From Lachnospiraceae bacterium (GTDB lineage: Bacteria; Bacillota; Clostridia; Lachnospirales; Lachnospiraceae): 56,374 bases of DNA. Of this stretch, positions 8,451 to 18,633 are shown in pieces. Below the pieces are notes generated by a model. That model was not told the origin of the DNA and did not search any database. It worked only from the letters and a program-made list of their open reading frames with translations. Within the stretch, counting starts at the first letter, position 1, and the number at the start of each line of letters is the position of its first letter. The position numbers and the translations under genes were made by a program. The stretch spans positions 1 to 56,374 of the forward strand of contig JAGBBW010000073.1 in the NCBI GenBank assembly GCA_017938285.1. Reading direction: 5' to 3'.

Positions 8451-11400
8451 TTACCCTTCCATCAGTTCCAGATAATTTCCTTTGTCAATATGCAGCATGG
8501 AAATCTGGTTATTTTTATCCCGCCGGAATCCATACACACAGTCCACATTCCGGATCAGGGAAGACAGTCGTTCATCCGGCACACAGACAATCAGCTGCAG
8601 GTTCAGCTTTCTCGCATACTTTAAGCAGACCTCACTCCGCTTCTGGTCCATTTTGGAAAACGCCTCATCCAGCAGCACCAGTTTGATTCTGGAATCCCGG
8701 TTGCTCTGGTCCATGTACAGCATGGCAAAACCTGCCAGCAGGGCAACATACTTTGGATTCTGCCCTTCCCCACCGGAATCCCTTCCTGCCATTTCATCCA
8801 CATAATTTTCCCGGATAACCCCATGCTCATCCTCCACCTGCTCGTACATATTAAAATGCAGGTAGGTGCGGTAATCCGCATACTTTTCCATTTCCCTGCG
8901 GCTGGCTTCCAGGGAACTTTCATCGCCACCCCTTGGCGGCATAAATTTTTGCATCAACAGATTCAGCTTCTTCTCATATTTCTGGTAGAACTCATCATCC
9001 CCAAAACTCAACTGCCCCTCAATATCATAGCGGTTTACATTCTTGGTATCCAGCTCTTTGGCAGTGAGCATCTCATAAAACTGTCCATCCTCCGTTTTTG
9101 CCGCCTCAATTTTAATCTGGTACACACTGTCTCCAAAATTAGTATCCTTCAGCATACGATTAATTTCGTTTTTATGCCGCATCGCCTGCTTAATATCATT
9201 ATGAATTTTTGCCACAATATTCTCTTTCAGCGTCTGGTACACCTTTCCGCACTGTTTGTCAAATTCCTCCTGATACTGCGGCTCATAATTTTTCCGGTAA
9301 TCATTCAGTTTTTCCATATAAACATCATTGGAATGTTCCGCAGCCGTAAAACCACAGGCCGGATAGGCCATCACATAATCCAGCCGTGCTTTCGTCAGCT
9401 CCTCTGACAACACTTTTTCCTGCTGGTTTAACGTCTCCAACTGGTTTCTGAAACGCTCTGCCAGTGTATTGCCGGATACCTTCTTAAGCTCTTTCTCCAC
9501 TTCCTGTTCCAGCCCTGCGTCAGGCACATACCCATACTGCTCAATACTTAAACGTTCCTCATGGAAACGGATATCATTTTCCAGTGCTGCAATATCCCGG
9601 ATTCTTGACACCAGCCGGCTGTTATACTCAGAAATTTTCTGCTTCAGTTCTGCCCTTTTGCTTTCCAGTGCCACCTTCTTTTGTTCCAGCTGCTTATATT
9701 CGCCCTCAGACAACTTGCGAATCTCCTGTTCCAGTTCCTGTTTTTCCCGAAGCACCTGCTCCAGTTCTTTATTCGCCTTTGACAAAGATACCAAAAGTGC
9801 CGGTTCATAATGTGCCAGACTTTCAAATTCCTGAATTTCCTTAAAGTCCTGACAAAGAATCGTATTTTCTATATGCTTTTTCTCCAGAACTTCTATCTGC
9901 TCCATGTACTCCTGCAGTTTTTTCTTCGAAACCTTACGTCCTATACACGCTCCCGTTGTATAGTCCTTCTGACGCAGATGGCGGAACATAAAATTGCTGT
10001 AGGAATAACAGTCCGGTGTCACACCATCCCTGACTTTCTCCAGTTCCTCCACGCTCCTGCACTTCACAATCTTTCCAATGTAGTGCTTTAAACATTCATC
10101 CACGTAGTCCTCGTCCGTGGAAACAGACTCATACAACGAATGTTCCAGCACATGTTTTTCCATCTTCAGAATGGCATCCGAATGAATCAGCTTGACATCC
10201 TCAAACCGTTTCAGACCCTTAAACAATTCCGCTGCATTATGTGCGTACTGCGGTTCCGTAATCAGCGCATATTTCACACTGCCCATCCGGCCCTCAATGG
10301 CATTTTTCCATTCCTCGTCCACAATATCAAACAGGTCCGCAAATACATGCACATTCACCTTTTTTCCATATAAATCACCAAGCTTCCGCTCCAGCAGTTC
10401 CTTCACCTGACGAATGCCCGGACTGTAGGTTTTCCGGTTATTCTGCATATCATCCACCAGGGTTTTCTTTTCCTCCAGTTCTTTGGTTATCTCATCCTTT
10501 TTCTGCTCAAACTGTCTGCGAAGCTCATCTATCTCTTTTTTCTCACTCTTTATCAGCTTTCGCAGCTGTTCACAGGCGTTCTCGTCAATGTTGCCGGATA
10601 AAAATTCTTCAATCTGCTCCAGCAGATAATTGCTTACATAGTCCTTTGCCGTCTCATCCTCACACCATTTCTGTAATCCGGCTGTAATACCACGCCACTG
10701 TCCGCTGTTCTCTGCCAGATACCGCAGCTGTTTTTCCAGATCCTCCAAATGCTGTTTTTTACTCCCCAGGTCACTGGACTGGATATCCGCCTTCACCTGT
10801 ACCAGTTCTTCCTCTGTCTCATTTTCTTCTGTTTCCAGCCTGTTTTTGTTTTTCTCTAACTCTTCTTTTTCCTGGCTGTAAATCTCCAGTTTCTGCTGAC
10901 TATGCTCTATTTTCCTTTTTGTTCCCATGATGTCCACACACTTAATTCTGGACTTCATAAGTTCCGCATCTCCCTGGATCGTTACCAGTTCCATGCCTTT
11001 TTCCTGTACCACTGTCAGCAAATCAATACGTTTCTTAACATCTTCTATCTTCTCTTTAATCTCCCGGTAAGCACCTAACTGTTCCGACAGTGTTTCGATT
11101 ACATCGCCCTCACTGCGGGTAAACATATAATCCCGGATGAATTGTCCGGTTCCATTCGTCATTTTCAGGGCAATGGCACTCTTTTGCATGGTACGGAATC
11201 TTCCGCCGTCAATAAATCCAAAAATCACATCATTCAGATTCGTTGTATAGGATTCCAGCGAACCATAAATCCGGTTTACTTCCCCACGCCCCCTGTTATC
11301 CCTTGATTTCTGCCTGGATTCAATCAGCGCCTGCAATTCCTTGAAAGAATAATGGAGCCCTTCCGCATTAAGATACCCTTCCTCCGGCATTTTTCCGGAA

Positions 11401-11801
11401 TGACTGAAAAAATAATACTTTTTCAGCTCTGTTTCATTTTTATGTACTTCAAACCACGCACCGACACAGGTGGTTGTCCCAAGTCCGGTATCTTTAATTT
11501 CCAGCGCAATAATCGTTCTGAAATCCTGATTGGCACGGTTGGCACTGCCGTCTTACTGTTCTCCCCGCAGGTAACTGAATACACTTCTCTTATTTTTGGC
11601 ATCGTCCGCTGCCTTGTTCAGAAAGTTAGAGGACATACTTCCATACAGCAGAATCTGAATGGCGTCCATCACCGTGGATTTTCCCGAACCGCTCATACCG
11701 CTGAACAAATTAATATATTCATGGAATTCCAGTATTTTATGGGAAATTCCGCCCCAGTTGCTCAGACACATTCTAGTAAATATCTTCTTCGGCTGTTCCA
11801 T
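8451..11801 (-). pseudogene. jetC: JetC/MukB-like SMC ATPase, interrupted by one in-frame stop
   Basis: SMC-family motor of a MukBEF/MksBEF/Wadjet-like condensin. Read through, it would be about 1,116 codons. Walker A is GMSGSGKST at residues 35-43. Long coiled coils flank a hinge (around EGRMGSVKYALITEPQYA). The ABC signature SGGEGQ and the Walker B LVLLDEAFSKMD lie near the C-terminus. Codon 83 is TAA (11553-11555). Reading on in the same frame gives DGSANRANQDFRTIIALEIK and joins the downstream reading frame with no shift, so the lesion is a single nonsense codon, not an indel. An internal ATG at 11390 (codon 138) opens a 979-residue product that lacks Walker A and could not bind ATP normally. 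The gene overlaps jetB by 29 bases. No jetD follows. A sequencing error or suppression cannot be excluded from here. Confidence 0.85.
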
Positions 11802-12438
11802 CGTTTTCCTCCTCTCCTTCTCCTGCTTCTTCTAACCGCTGCTGCCCATCTTCCTGTGCCGCATACAGTTTTACTACCTCGTTAATATCCACCGTCGGAC
11901 ACAGGATATTAATGGAACTGTACAAATAAATCGGACTGTCATCCTCCATATCAGAAACCGCACAGGGCAGTTCAATCATCTGGTGACGTTTAAACGTACT
12001 TAACGCCTCGTTCCACTCCACCGCCGTCAGCTTCTCTGTAATTAAATTTGTTTCCGCTCCGTATTTCCGGATTTCCGCACAGGTTGTTACCGTAGCTTTC
12101 AGCCCTTCCCCCATGATTTTATCCCGGTAGATACATTTCAAAAGCAGCAGTATCTTCGTGGAAACATGACTCAGCCGCTGTGTCATGGCACCTTCCCCGC
12201 CTAACCGGTAAATATTTTCCTGCGGGTCATGAAGCAGTTCACAACCCAGCACACTCACATAATCCGCAATAAATTCCCTGTGCTTCGTACAACTATGATA
12301 CCTTGGATTTTCCCGGGCAATCAACGAAACCGGGTCATATTTTATCTGCAGAATACAGGTCTGCCGGAATAAATCCTGTATCGTCTTTTTTACATCCTCT
12401 GCCTGTCCCGGCGTTAAGTTTTCTATATATTGAAACAT
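11773..12438 (-). CDS. jetB: JetB/MukE-like KITE subunit (DUF4194 family)
   Basis: Predicted winged-helix KITE subunit that binds the kleisin JetA and the SMC JetC in a Wadjet/MksBEF-type condensin. The protein is 221 residues from ATG at 12438, which has AGAGG nine bases upstream; an upstream TTG at 12468 is rejected. Recognition rests on length, position between jetA and the SMC gene, and DUF4194-like features such as LGGEGAMTQRLSHVSTKILLLL in the winged-helix region. The C-terminus is acidic (EEAGEGEEENDG). It overlaps the start of jetC by 29 bases, indicating translational coupling. It is intact even though its partner JetC carries a stop. Confidence 0.82.
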   Translation of the reverse strand: MFQYIENLTPGQAEDVKKTIQDLFRQTCILQIKYDPVSLIARENPRYHSCTKHREFIADYVSVLGCELLHDPQENIYRLGGEGAMTQRLSHVSTKILLLLKCIYRDKIMGEGLKATVTTCAEIRKYGAETNLITEKLTAVEWNEALSTFKRHQMIELPCAVSDMEDDSPIYLYSSINILCPTVDINEVVKLYAAQEDGQQRLEEAGEGEEENDGTAEEDIY

Positions 12439-12521
12439 GTTACTTTTCCTCTCTACAAACTTTAACAAACACTATCTCTTTCATATTATTTCTATCAAAA
12501 AGCAGACACAAAACCTGTCTT

Positions 12522-13919
12522 TTAAACAGTTTCATCCTGCGCCACCGCTGGGATAACAAGCTTTGTAAACCGCATTCCATCCTTTTCCTCTTCCCCTTCA
12601 AACATTACCTCCGTACTTTCCTCACCAATCACTTCATTCCATAAAAACATCAGCTTTTCCAAATCTTCCACACTGGTAATGCTGTCTTTGTCTGCCACAA
12701 ATCTTCCGTCTTTTGTATTCTTATAGCGGAATTCCTGTAATTCCTTCTTTGTATACAGCGGTTTCGGAATATATTCCAGCATATCCGCTGTCTTTTCTTC
12801 CTTCACTGCCACCGGATGAAATTCCGGCTTACCCGCTGCTTTTTTGCTGTACATCGAATTACCGGTCATTGTATAAAATGGCACCGTAAATTTTAATCTG
12901 TTTTCCAGCTCCGATAAAATTTCTTCTTTGTTTCTGCTCTTATCCAGTATCGATATCAGTTTCAGCACATAATCCTCCGCTGTATTTCCTTCCTGCAGGA
13001 TGTAATGAATTCTCGCCAGTGCCCGTTTCGCAAAAATAGTTTTCTGTTCTATCAGCCGGTTATACTTTTGCTCTATTACGAAGAACTCCTTGTCAATCAG
13101 GTAACAGATTTTTCCGGCCTCTTCACAGCACTCTATCATTTTGCTGTGCCGCATATACTCCCTCGTATTTTCCTGCATGCTGGACCGTTCTGTCATGAGC
13201 TGCCGTTTCTTTTTATCCGAATCCCCTAAAATCTGCTCTACCAGTTCCTTCACCGCTTCCTTATACCGGTAAAAACTGTCCTTCGTTGTGAGAATCGCAT
13301 ATTTTTTACTGTCACTGTTATTCAGTTCACTGATTAAAACCTCCTGTATTTCCAGAAAGTTCTTTCTTTTGGACAATTCATCAAAATAATTCCGCATCCC
13401 ATCCTGCATATTGGACAGCAGCTGGCTCAGCCTTCTGGACATCCGGATGGCATTCTGCAAAATGTCATTGTTTTTTTCCTCATCCTGAAAGTAGGTATAT
13501 AAAGCACTGTACACTGCCAGTATGCTTTCCCTCTCCTGGTCATTATCATCCTTCTCCAGTCTTATAAACAGTTCAATAAATAACTGGCTGTACTCCGGAA
13601 AGGAAAGAATGTACTCATTCAGCTTTTCGTCATAATCTTTTTTTATCCAGCCCCACTCCAGCAGTCTTGTCAGCACACTGCCTTCCGATACCGTAAAATC
13701 CTCAAAATTTTCCTGTGTCAGTTCCGGTTCCCAGGTCAGTTTCTGGCTTCCCATGATTTCCATGATAATCTGCCTTCCCTGCCCCATGGTCAGCCCCAGG
13801 GAAGTATACAGACCATTATTTTCCTCGTACAGCCCAACGAGGATTTTCATATAGTGTTCCCTGTTTTTTGTACGAAACAGACTGTAAAAATTGTCCGGTA
13901 TTTTATCCTTCAATATCAT
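12522..13919 (-). CDS. jetA: JetA/MukF-like kleisin subunit (DUF5716-like)
   Basis: Predicted kleisin of a Wadjet/MukBEF-like complex, bridging the SMC heads and binding JetB. The 465-residue protein begins with a winged-helix-like region (DNFYSLFRTKNREHYMKILVGL) typical of Firmicutes JetA. A helical middle follows with coiled-coil character (about 200-310), then a C-terminal segment with the KPLYTKKELQEFRY stretch that I associate with this family. The order jetA-jetB-jetC on the minus strand matches Wadjet loci. In full Wadjet systems JetD, a topo VI-like nuclease, cleaves circular plasmids recognised by the SMC motor; JetD is missing here. The acetyltransferase gene ends 31 bases upstream and may share the promoter. 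Confidence 0.8.
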   Translation of the reverse strand: MILKDKIPDNFYSLFRTKNREHYMKILVGLYEENNGLYTSLGLTMGQGRQIIMEIMGSQKLTWEPELTQENFEDFTVSEGSVLTRLLEWGWIKKDYDEKLNEYILSFPEYSQLFIELFIRLEKDDNDQERESILAVYSALYTYFQDEEKNNDILQNAIRMSRRLSQLLSNMQDGMRNYFDELSKRKNFLEIQEVLISELNNSDSKKYAILTTKDSFYRYKEAVKELVEQILGDSDKKKRQLMTERSSMQENTREYMRHSKMIECCEEAGKICYLIDKEFFVIEQKYNRLIEQKTIFAKRALARIHYILQEGNTAEDYVLKLISILDKSRNKEEILSELENRLKFTVPFYTMTGNSMYSKKAAGKPEFHPVAVKEEKTADMLEYIPKPLYTKKELQEFRYKNTKDGRFVADKDSITSVEDLEKLMFLWNEVIGEESTEVMFEGEEEKDGMRFTKLVIPAVAQDETV

Positions 13920-13950
13920 ATTGTATTCCTTCCTGTTCCATGTCCTGTCT

Positions 13951-14460
13951 TTACAACCCCTTGGTTATACTCCTGTTTTCCCGAACACCCTTTGTATGCT
14001 TTATAAACACAAAAGATTTCCCTCCATTTTCAAAGACATGCTCCTTCACTTTCCTGAACCCGCACTTTTCATAAAAATGGTGATTTCTCTTGGAATAATC
14101 CGGTGTTTCCAATATCCAGGTCCCAGCCTCTGTATAGTTTTTCTCCATATCCTTCCAGACCATAGTTCCAATTCCCCTGGATGCACAGCCCGGGTCAATA
14201 AAAAGCATATCCAAAATGTACGCATCCTTATCTATGATAACCGTATATTCTCCTACCATTCTGCCATCAGCATAGATGACTTTAGACTCTGCATTTCCAA
14301 TACACATCAATTTCTGTAACAATTCACCGGTATCATATCCGTTTGGACCATCCTCTTCCAACTCTGTATGCATTTTTGTATCTGCGTCAAACGCTGCCTT
14401 CATGATAAGCGTCAGTTCCGGAATATCCTGCTGCTCCAAAGTTTTATATGTAAGATTCAT
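13951..14460 (-). CDS. GNAT-family N-acetyltransferase
   Basis: A 169-residue acetyltransferase of the GNAT fold, transferring acetyl from acetyl-CoA to an unknown small-molecule or protein amine. Motif A, the CoA pyrophosphate loop, is LDMLFIDPGCASRGIGTMVW (about 100-120). Motif B-like residues NHHFYEKCGFRKVKEHVF close the domain. ATG at 14460 is preferred because GGAGAGG lies upstream; in-frame earlier codons to 14523 lack a good ribosome site. It is the first gene before jetA-jetB-jetC, 31 bases away, but nothing shows that it works with them. Substrate unknown. Confidence 0.8.
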   Translation of the reverse strand: MNLTYKTLEQQDIPELTLIMKAAFDADTKMHTELEEDGPNGYDTGELLQKLMCIGNAESKVIYADGRMVGEYTVIIDKDAYILDMLFIDPGCASRGIGTMVWKDMEKNYTEAGTWILETPDYSKRNHHFYEKCGFRKVKEHVFENGGKSFVFIKHTKGVRENRSITKGL

Positions 14461-14693
14461 TTGCCTTATCCTCTCCATTTCTTCGCACCATACTATTATA
14501 ATTCTGCAAATCTCCCTTTGCAACTTACTTTTTCTGCAAAATAGTGCAAATGCACATTTTTATGTAATAAAGCATTAACATATATCATAGAAAAAAAATC
14601 TATGCATCGTAATCACACCATTCTATCGCCCAACAAAACCCATAAAATACCATAAAAAGAAAATACAATTTCCTTATTTTTTATCAAATTTTC

Positions 14694-14722
14694 TTGCAAA
14701 AACCTTATTCCCACGTTATAAT
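14694..14722 (+). promoter_or_regulatory. Sigma-A promoter for glgC-glgD
   Basis: TTGCAA (14694-14699) and a perfect TATAAT (14717-14722) are separated by 17 bases. The start of transcription should be near 14730, about 43 bases before the glgC ATG. AGGAGG at 14760-14765 is an ideal ribosome site. The rest of the divergent gap (14461-14693) is AT-rich with nothing else I can name. Confidence 0.85.
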
Positions 14723-14772
14723 ATAATCATTAAAACTTTAACAAAACTACATACTTATGAGGAGGTAATGTT

Positions 14773-15981
14773 ATGGGCAAAGAAATGATTGCTATGCTTC
14801 TTGCAGGCGGTCAGGGATCACGATTATACGCATTAACCCAGAAGCTGGCTAAGCCGGCAGTTCCATTCGGTGGCAAATACCGTATCATCGATTTCCCGTT
14901 ATCTAACTGTGTAAATTCCGGCATTGATACCGTCGGTATTTTAACACAGTATCAGCCACTCGTATTAAACGAGTATATCGGAAACGGTCAGCCATGGGAT
15001 TTAGACCGTCTGAACGGAGGTGTGCACGTACTCCCGCCTTATCAGCAGGCATCCGGCTCTGACTGGTATAAAGGTACAGCAAATGCCATCTACCAGAACA
15101 TCGCATTTATCGAGCGTTACGATCCGGAATATGTTATCATTCTTTCCGGTGACCAGATCTGCAAACAGGATTACCGTGATTTCCTTCGATTCCACAAGGA
15201 AAAGAACGCAGAATTCTCTGTAGCGGTTATGGAAGTACCGTGGGAAGAAGCTTCCCGTTTTGGTCTTATGGTTTCAGACGAGAATGACCGTATCACCGAG
15301 TTCCAGGAAAAACCAAAGAATCCTAAGTCAAACCTGGCTTCCATGGGTATTTATATTTTCAACTGGGATATTTTAAAGAAGTATCTCACCGAAGATGAGG
15401 CAGATCCAAATTCTTCTAACGACTTCGGTAATAATATCATTCCGAACCTTCTTCGTGACGGCCGCAGAATGTACTCCTATCACTTCTCCGGCTACTGGAA
15501 GGATGTTGGTACCATCTCCTCCCTTTGGGAAGCAAACATGGAGGTTCTCGACCCTGAGAATTCCGGCATTAACTTATTTGACGAAGACTGGAAGATTTTC
15601 AGCCGCAACAGTGGTATGACCGGTCACAAAATCAGCAAGGGCGCTGTTGTGGAGGATTCCATGATTACTGACGGCTGCCGTGTAGATGGTACCGTAAAAC
15701 ACTCCGTTCTCTTTGCCGGCGTTAAGGTTGAAAAAGGCGCTGTGATTGAAGATGCGGTTGTTATGGGTGGCTCTGTTATTAAAGCAGGCGCTGTTGTCAG
15801 ACATTGTATTGTAGCTGAAAACGTAACCATCGGCGCAGGAGCCGTTGTCGGTGCTATGCCGGAGGGAGACAGTACCGGTGTTGCAACGCTCGGTCCTGGT
15901 GTAACGGTAGGCGACGGAGCACATATTGGTCCAAATGCCATGGTAAGTAATGATGTGGAAGGTGGTGCAGAAGTATGTTAA
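14773..15981 (+). CDS. glgC: Glucose-1-phosphate adenylyltransferase GlgC
   Basis: Makes ADP-glucose from glucose-1-phosphate and ATP, the committed step of bacterial glycogen synthesis. The 402-residue protein has the nucleotidyltransferase signature [21 protein letters not shown] (about 8-28), the [17 protein letters not shown] region, the catalytic-domain Asp in [15 protein letters not shown], and substrate contacts [11 protein letters not shown] and YWKDVGT. A left-handed beta-helix (about 285-400) shows hexapeptide repeats such as [18 protein letters not shown]. Its last seven bases overlap glgD. In Firmicutes GlgC pairs with GlgD in a heterotetramer. This is the only plus-strand operon in the window. 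Confidence 0.97.
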   Translation: MGKEMIAMLLAGGQGSRLYALTQKLAKPAVPFGGKYRIIDFPLSNCVNSGIDTVGILTQYQPLVLNEYIGNGQPWDLDRLNGGVHVLPPYQQASGSDWYKGTANAIYQNIAFIERYDPEYVIILSGDQICKQDYRDFLRFHKEKNAEFSVAVMEVPWEEASRFGLMVSDENDRITEFQEKPKNPKSNLASMGIYIFNWDILKKYLTEDEADPNSSNDFGNNIIPNLLRDGRRMYSYHFSGYWKDVGTISSLWEANMEVLDPENSGINLFDEDWKIFSRNSGMTGHKISKGAVVEDSMITDGCRVDGTVKHSVLFAGVKVEKGAVIEDAVVMGGSVIKAGAVVRHCIVAENVTIGAGAVVGAMPEGDSTGVATLGPGVTVGDGAHIGPNAMVSNDVEGGAEVC

Positions 15982-17114
15982 ATTCCAAGACAAGTGCACT
16001 TGGTATTATTTTCCCAAACAGTTATGATGCAACTGTTCCGGAGCTTGCAAATGTGCGTCTTATGGCTTCCATCCCTTTTGCAAGCCGTTATCGTCTGATT
16101 GACTTTATATTATCCGGTATGAGCAACAGTGGAATTGATAACATTTCCCTGTTGGTAAATAAAAACTATCATTCCCTTATGGATCATTTAGGTTCCGGAC
16201 GTGAATGGGATTTAGTCCGCAAAAACGGCGGTCTTACCCTGTTCCCTCCAAATGCCGAAAAGACTTCCCTGCATTATACCGGACGTATTTCTGCTCTGGA
16301 AAGCATGGTTGGTTTTCTTCGTCATCAGAAAGAGGAATATGTTGTTATAGCAGATACCAACTGTGCCGTAAACTTTGATTTCAAAGATCTGGTTGAAACA
16401 CATGCCGCTTCCGGTGCTGACATTACCATTGCTTATAATGAATCCGAAATTCCGGATGGTTACTTAAATCTTTCCGGCGAAGGTGGTTTCTACTATTCCT
16501 ATGGTTTAGACAATGGACGTATTACAAAAATTTACGTAAACCCTACAGAAGAAGGCACGCACAATCTCTCCATGAATATTTTCGTCATTAAACGGGAACT
16601 CCTGATTGAAATGGTAGATGTTGCTTTCGTCCGTGGTCTTCGGTATTTTGAGCGTGATGTTTTATTAAATTCCCTGGACAAATTAAATGTCCGTGGTTAC
16701 AAATTCGATGGCTATGTTGCACGTATCACCAGCTTACAGAGTTTCTTTAATGAAAACATGAAGCTTCTCGATGACGCTAACTTAAATGCGCTGTTTGACG
16801 CTGCTCCTGTTTATACAAAGATTCGTGACGACAATCCAACCAGATATATCGCTGGTGCCAAGGTAGAAAATATTATGGCTGCCGATGGTTGTGTCATCGA
16901 AGGTGAAGTAGAAAATTCCATTCTCTTCCGTGGTGTTAAGATTGAAAAAGGCGCTAAAGTCAAGAACTGTATTCTCATGCAGGATACTGTTATTAAGGCT
17001 GGTGCCAATATCGAATACCTGATTACCGATAAGAATGTTGTGGTATCTGACGACAAGACAATGAAAGGAACCGATTCTTATCCAATTTACATTACAAAAA
17101 ATACAACGGTATAA
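15975..17114 (+). CDS. glgD: ADP-glucose pyrophosphorylase regulatory subunit GlgD
   Basis: Non-catalytic partner of GlgC that changes its activity and allostery in Firmicutes. The 379-residue protein keeps the fold ([22 protein letters not shown]; beta-helix repeats with [20 protein letters not shown]). It lacks the Gly-rich GGxGxRL nucleotide loop and starts [18 protein letters not shown] instead, as expected of GlgD. It begins inside glgC (seven-base overlap), so translation is coupled. A hairpin terminator follows at 17125-17170. Confidence 0.95.
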   Translation: MLNSKTSALGIIFPNSYDATVPELANVRLMASIPFASRYRLIDFILSGMSNSGIDNISLLVNKNYHSLMDHLGSGREWDLVRKNGGLTLFPPNAEKTSLHYTGRISALESMVGFLRHQKEEYVVIADTNCAVNFDFKDLVETHAASGADITIAYNESEIPDGYLNLSGEGGFYYSYGLDNGRITKIYVNPTEEGTHNLSMNIFVIKRELLIEMVDVAFVRGLRYFERDVLLNSLDKLNVRGYKFDGYVARITSLQSFFNENMKLLDDANLNALFDAAPVYTKIRDDNPTRYIAGAKVENIMAADGCVIEGEVENSILFRGVKIEKGAKVKNCILMQDTVIKAGANIEYLITDKNVVVSDDKTMKGTDSYPIYITKNTTV

Positions 17115-17124
17115 TATTCTTAGA

Positions 17125-17170
17125 AAAACAACGAGGGCGTCCTTGTATAGGACATCCTCGTTGTTTTTTG
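17125..17170 (+). terminator. Rho-independent terminator after glgD
   Basis: AACAACGAGG and CCTCGTTGTT form a long stem with an inner GTCCT/AGGAC pair, followed by TTTTTTG. It starts about 13 bases after the glgD stop. Confidence 0.92.
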
Positions 17171-17319
17171 ATTTTAAGGTAGTCTGTCTTCACTCCGACC
17201 GGCACAAAACCAGGATTTATACAAAAGTATCATTACATAAGGTTTCTGCCATATCAGATTTTACATAGTCATAGCCAAAGATTTAAACTGATTTTTAGCA
17301 AGTTTGTAGAAGTTCCAAA

Positions 17320-17360
17320 CAATAAAAACACCAGTAAACAAATTTCTACATTTACTGGTG
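17320..17360 (-). terminator. Terminator of the decayed PIN gene
   Basis: CACCAGTAAA (17329-17338) and TTTACTGGTG (17351-17360) form a perfect 10-bp stem. On the minus strand it is followed by TTTTTATTG. It lies about 30 bases past the ancestral PIN-domain stop at 17391. The 158 bases between here and the glgD terminator hold only a short degenerate reading frame (minus, ending KSDMAETLCNDTFV) that I cannot assign. Confidence 0.7.
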
Positions 17361-17390
17361 CATATCCATTTCTATTTGTACAATTTCAAA

Positions 17391-17770
17391 TTACTTTGCA
17401 AGATACTCTGCTGGTGTGATTGCTTCAACCTCGGAAGATATATAGTCTGCAACATTTCTTGTCACAGTGTATTTTGCTCCATATATGCCTTTGCACATTC
17501 CATCTACAAGCAATCTTCAAAATCTGCAAAATCTTCATTTTGAAGTCCTGCTAATAATTTTACTCTGTCTATGCCTTCCACATCAAAGATTTTGTACAGA
17601 TTGATAAGTACTTTTCTTCGTTCTTCTGCACTGTAATCTTTTCTCAAAATGAAAAACATATTTGAAATTGAATGAACCGCAATACAGCCTGCAATTTTAC
17701 CTCCTGCACAAACTAACACAATTTTCTTTGCAGCTTCATAAAATGTCTCTCGCGTCCGAAGATAGTCCAT
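17391..17770 (-). pseudogene. PIN-domain toxin remnant (lost N-terminus, stop and frameshift)
   Basis: Remains of a PIN-family ribonuclease, the VapC-like toxin type. The first piece reads MDYLRTRETFYEAAKKIVLV and continues through FFILRKDYSAEERRKVLI to DFADFEDCL, then meets TAG (17504-17506). After the stop the frame continues MECAKA and is then lost by what looks like a two-base insertion (a TATAT run). In the shifted frame the family's C-terminal strand resumes as GAKYTVTRNVADY and ends EAITPAEYLAK at 17391. The usual opening with the first catalytic Asp (ILIDTNVIL) is absent, replaced by group II intron sequence at 17771-17830. Three independent lesions make a functional toxin very unlikely. 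No antitoxin gene is visible. Confidence 0.85.
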
Positions 17771-17830
17771 CCCACTACTGGGGCGGATTAGGGACTTTCA
17801 CCCATTAGAAACGTGCGCCGCTGGGCGCAC
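17771..17830 (-). mobile_element. 5' end fragment of a class C-like group II intron
   Basis: Read on the minus strand from 17830, the sequence opens GTGCGCCCAGCGGCGCACG and continues TTTCTAATGGGTGAAAGTCC. This matches my recollection of the 5' end of bacterial group II introns (GUGCG plus the first hairpin of domain I and the GUGAAAGUCC stretch). It starts exactly at the T-rich tail of the Uma2 terminator, the insertion site preferred by class C introns. Only about 60 nt survive; the rest, including any reverse transcriptase, is deleted and the sequence runs straight into the PIN remnant. Identification is by recognition, not by a covariance-model search. Confidence 0.7.
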
Positions 17831-17860
17831 AAGAAAACCGCCAGCCATTCCGACCAGCGG
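17831..17860 (-). terminator. Terminator of the Uma2 gene, used as intron target
   Basis: On the minus strand CCGCTGGTC and GGCTGGCGG pair (with G-U pairs) around a GGAAT loop and are followed by TTTTCTT. The next base begins the GTGCGCCC of the intron fragment. It lies eight bases past the Uma2 stop. Confidence 0.8.
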
Positions 17861-17867
17861 CAGTTGC

Positions 17868-18419
17868 TTACATATCATCTAACTGTATTTGTGAGAAATC
17901 AATGTACAAGTCCTCATAAATACCCACCTTTACAGTATCCGAAAATATATGTGTCAGTATATCACCGTCTTCGAAGTTGTAAATCATAATTTGATTTCTC
18001 TCCGGGTCTACAATCCAGTATTCCCGCACACCAGCTTCCCGGTACTTGAAAAGCTTTGTGAAATAGTCCATCCTCTTGCTGCTTGGTGATACAATTTCAA
18101 TCACCCAGTCCGGCGCACCGTTGCAGCCATATTCGTCTAATTTGCTTTTGTCGCAAATAACAGAGATATCCGGCTCGACATAGGTATACTGATCGTTGTT
18201 GAGGAATACAGCAAATGGTGCGGCATAAGCCTCGCAGGAACCGCCTTTTGATTTAATATAACTAACTATCTCAAAATGCAAAAGCGATGAAATTTTCTGG
18301 TGCTTTCTTCTCGGCGGAGTCATGTTATAAATCTGACCGTCTATCAGCTCCGCACGTTCTCCATCTGGAAGGTTATAAATATAGTCTATTGTGTAACGCT
18401 GTTCCTTCAGTAATGGCAT
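17868..18419 (-). CDS. Uma2-family (DUF820) PD-(D/E)XK-type protein
   Basis: A 183-residue member of the Uma2/DUF820 family, predicted nucleases with a restriction-endonuclease-like fold. Typical features are the start YTIDYIYNLPDGERAELIDG, the central VEPDISVICDKSKL with its catalytic-type Asp, PDWVIEIVSPSSKRMDYFTK with Glu-x-Val, and YREAGVREYWIVDPERNQIM. The natural role is unknown; copies are abundant in cyanobacteria and scattered in Firmicutes, often near mobile DNA. It is intact and ends in its own terminator. Neighbours on both sides are decayed genes, which suggests a region of turnover. Confidence 0.88.
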   Translation of the reverse strand: MPLLKEQRYTIDYIYNLPDGERAELIDGQIYNMTPPRRKHQKISSLLHFEIVSYIKSKGGSCEAYAAPFAVFLNNDQYTYVEPDISVICDKSKLDEYGCNGAPDWVIEIVSPSSKRMDYFTKLFKYREAGVREYWIVDPERNQIMIYNFEDGDILTHIFSDTVKVGIYEDLYIDFSQIQLDDM

Positions 18420-18571
18420 AATAACACCCCTTTCTCTATCTGCTTAAATTATATCCTACTTTTCGCATTAAGACAAGTGTCTTCCATCATCAATCATGCG
18501 ACATGGGTGGCTGGAACACTGCCAGAACCATGAAAACAGTGTACCGGAACATTCTCTACAGTTCTATTTTG

Positions 18572-18620
18572 AAATAGCCGGAACACAAGAGAGTCCATCT
18601 CCATGTCCCGGCTACTATTT
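18572..18620. repeat. Imperfect inverted repeat upstream of Uma2
   Basis: AAATAGCCGGAACA at one end pairs with TGTCCCGGCTACTATTT at the other, with small bulges, around an 18-nt loop. There is no clear U-run on either strand. It lies between the ancestral stop of the Rpn-like gene and the Uma2 promoter region, and could be a transcript-end structure or remnant of a small repeat. Confidence 0.45.
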
Positions 18621-18633
18621 GTTAGCTTATTTC

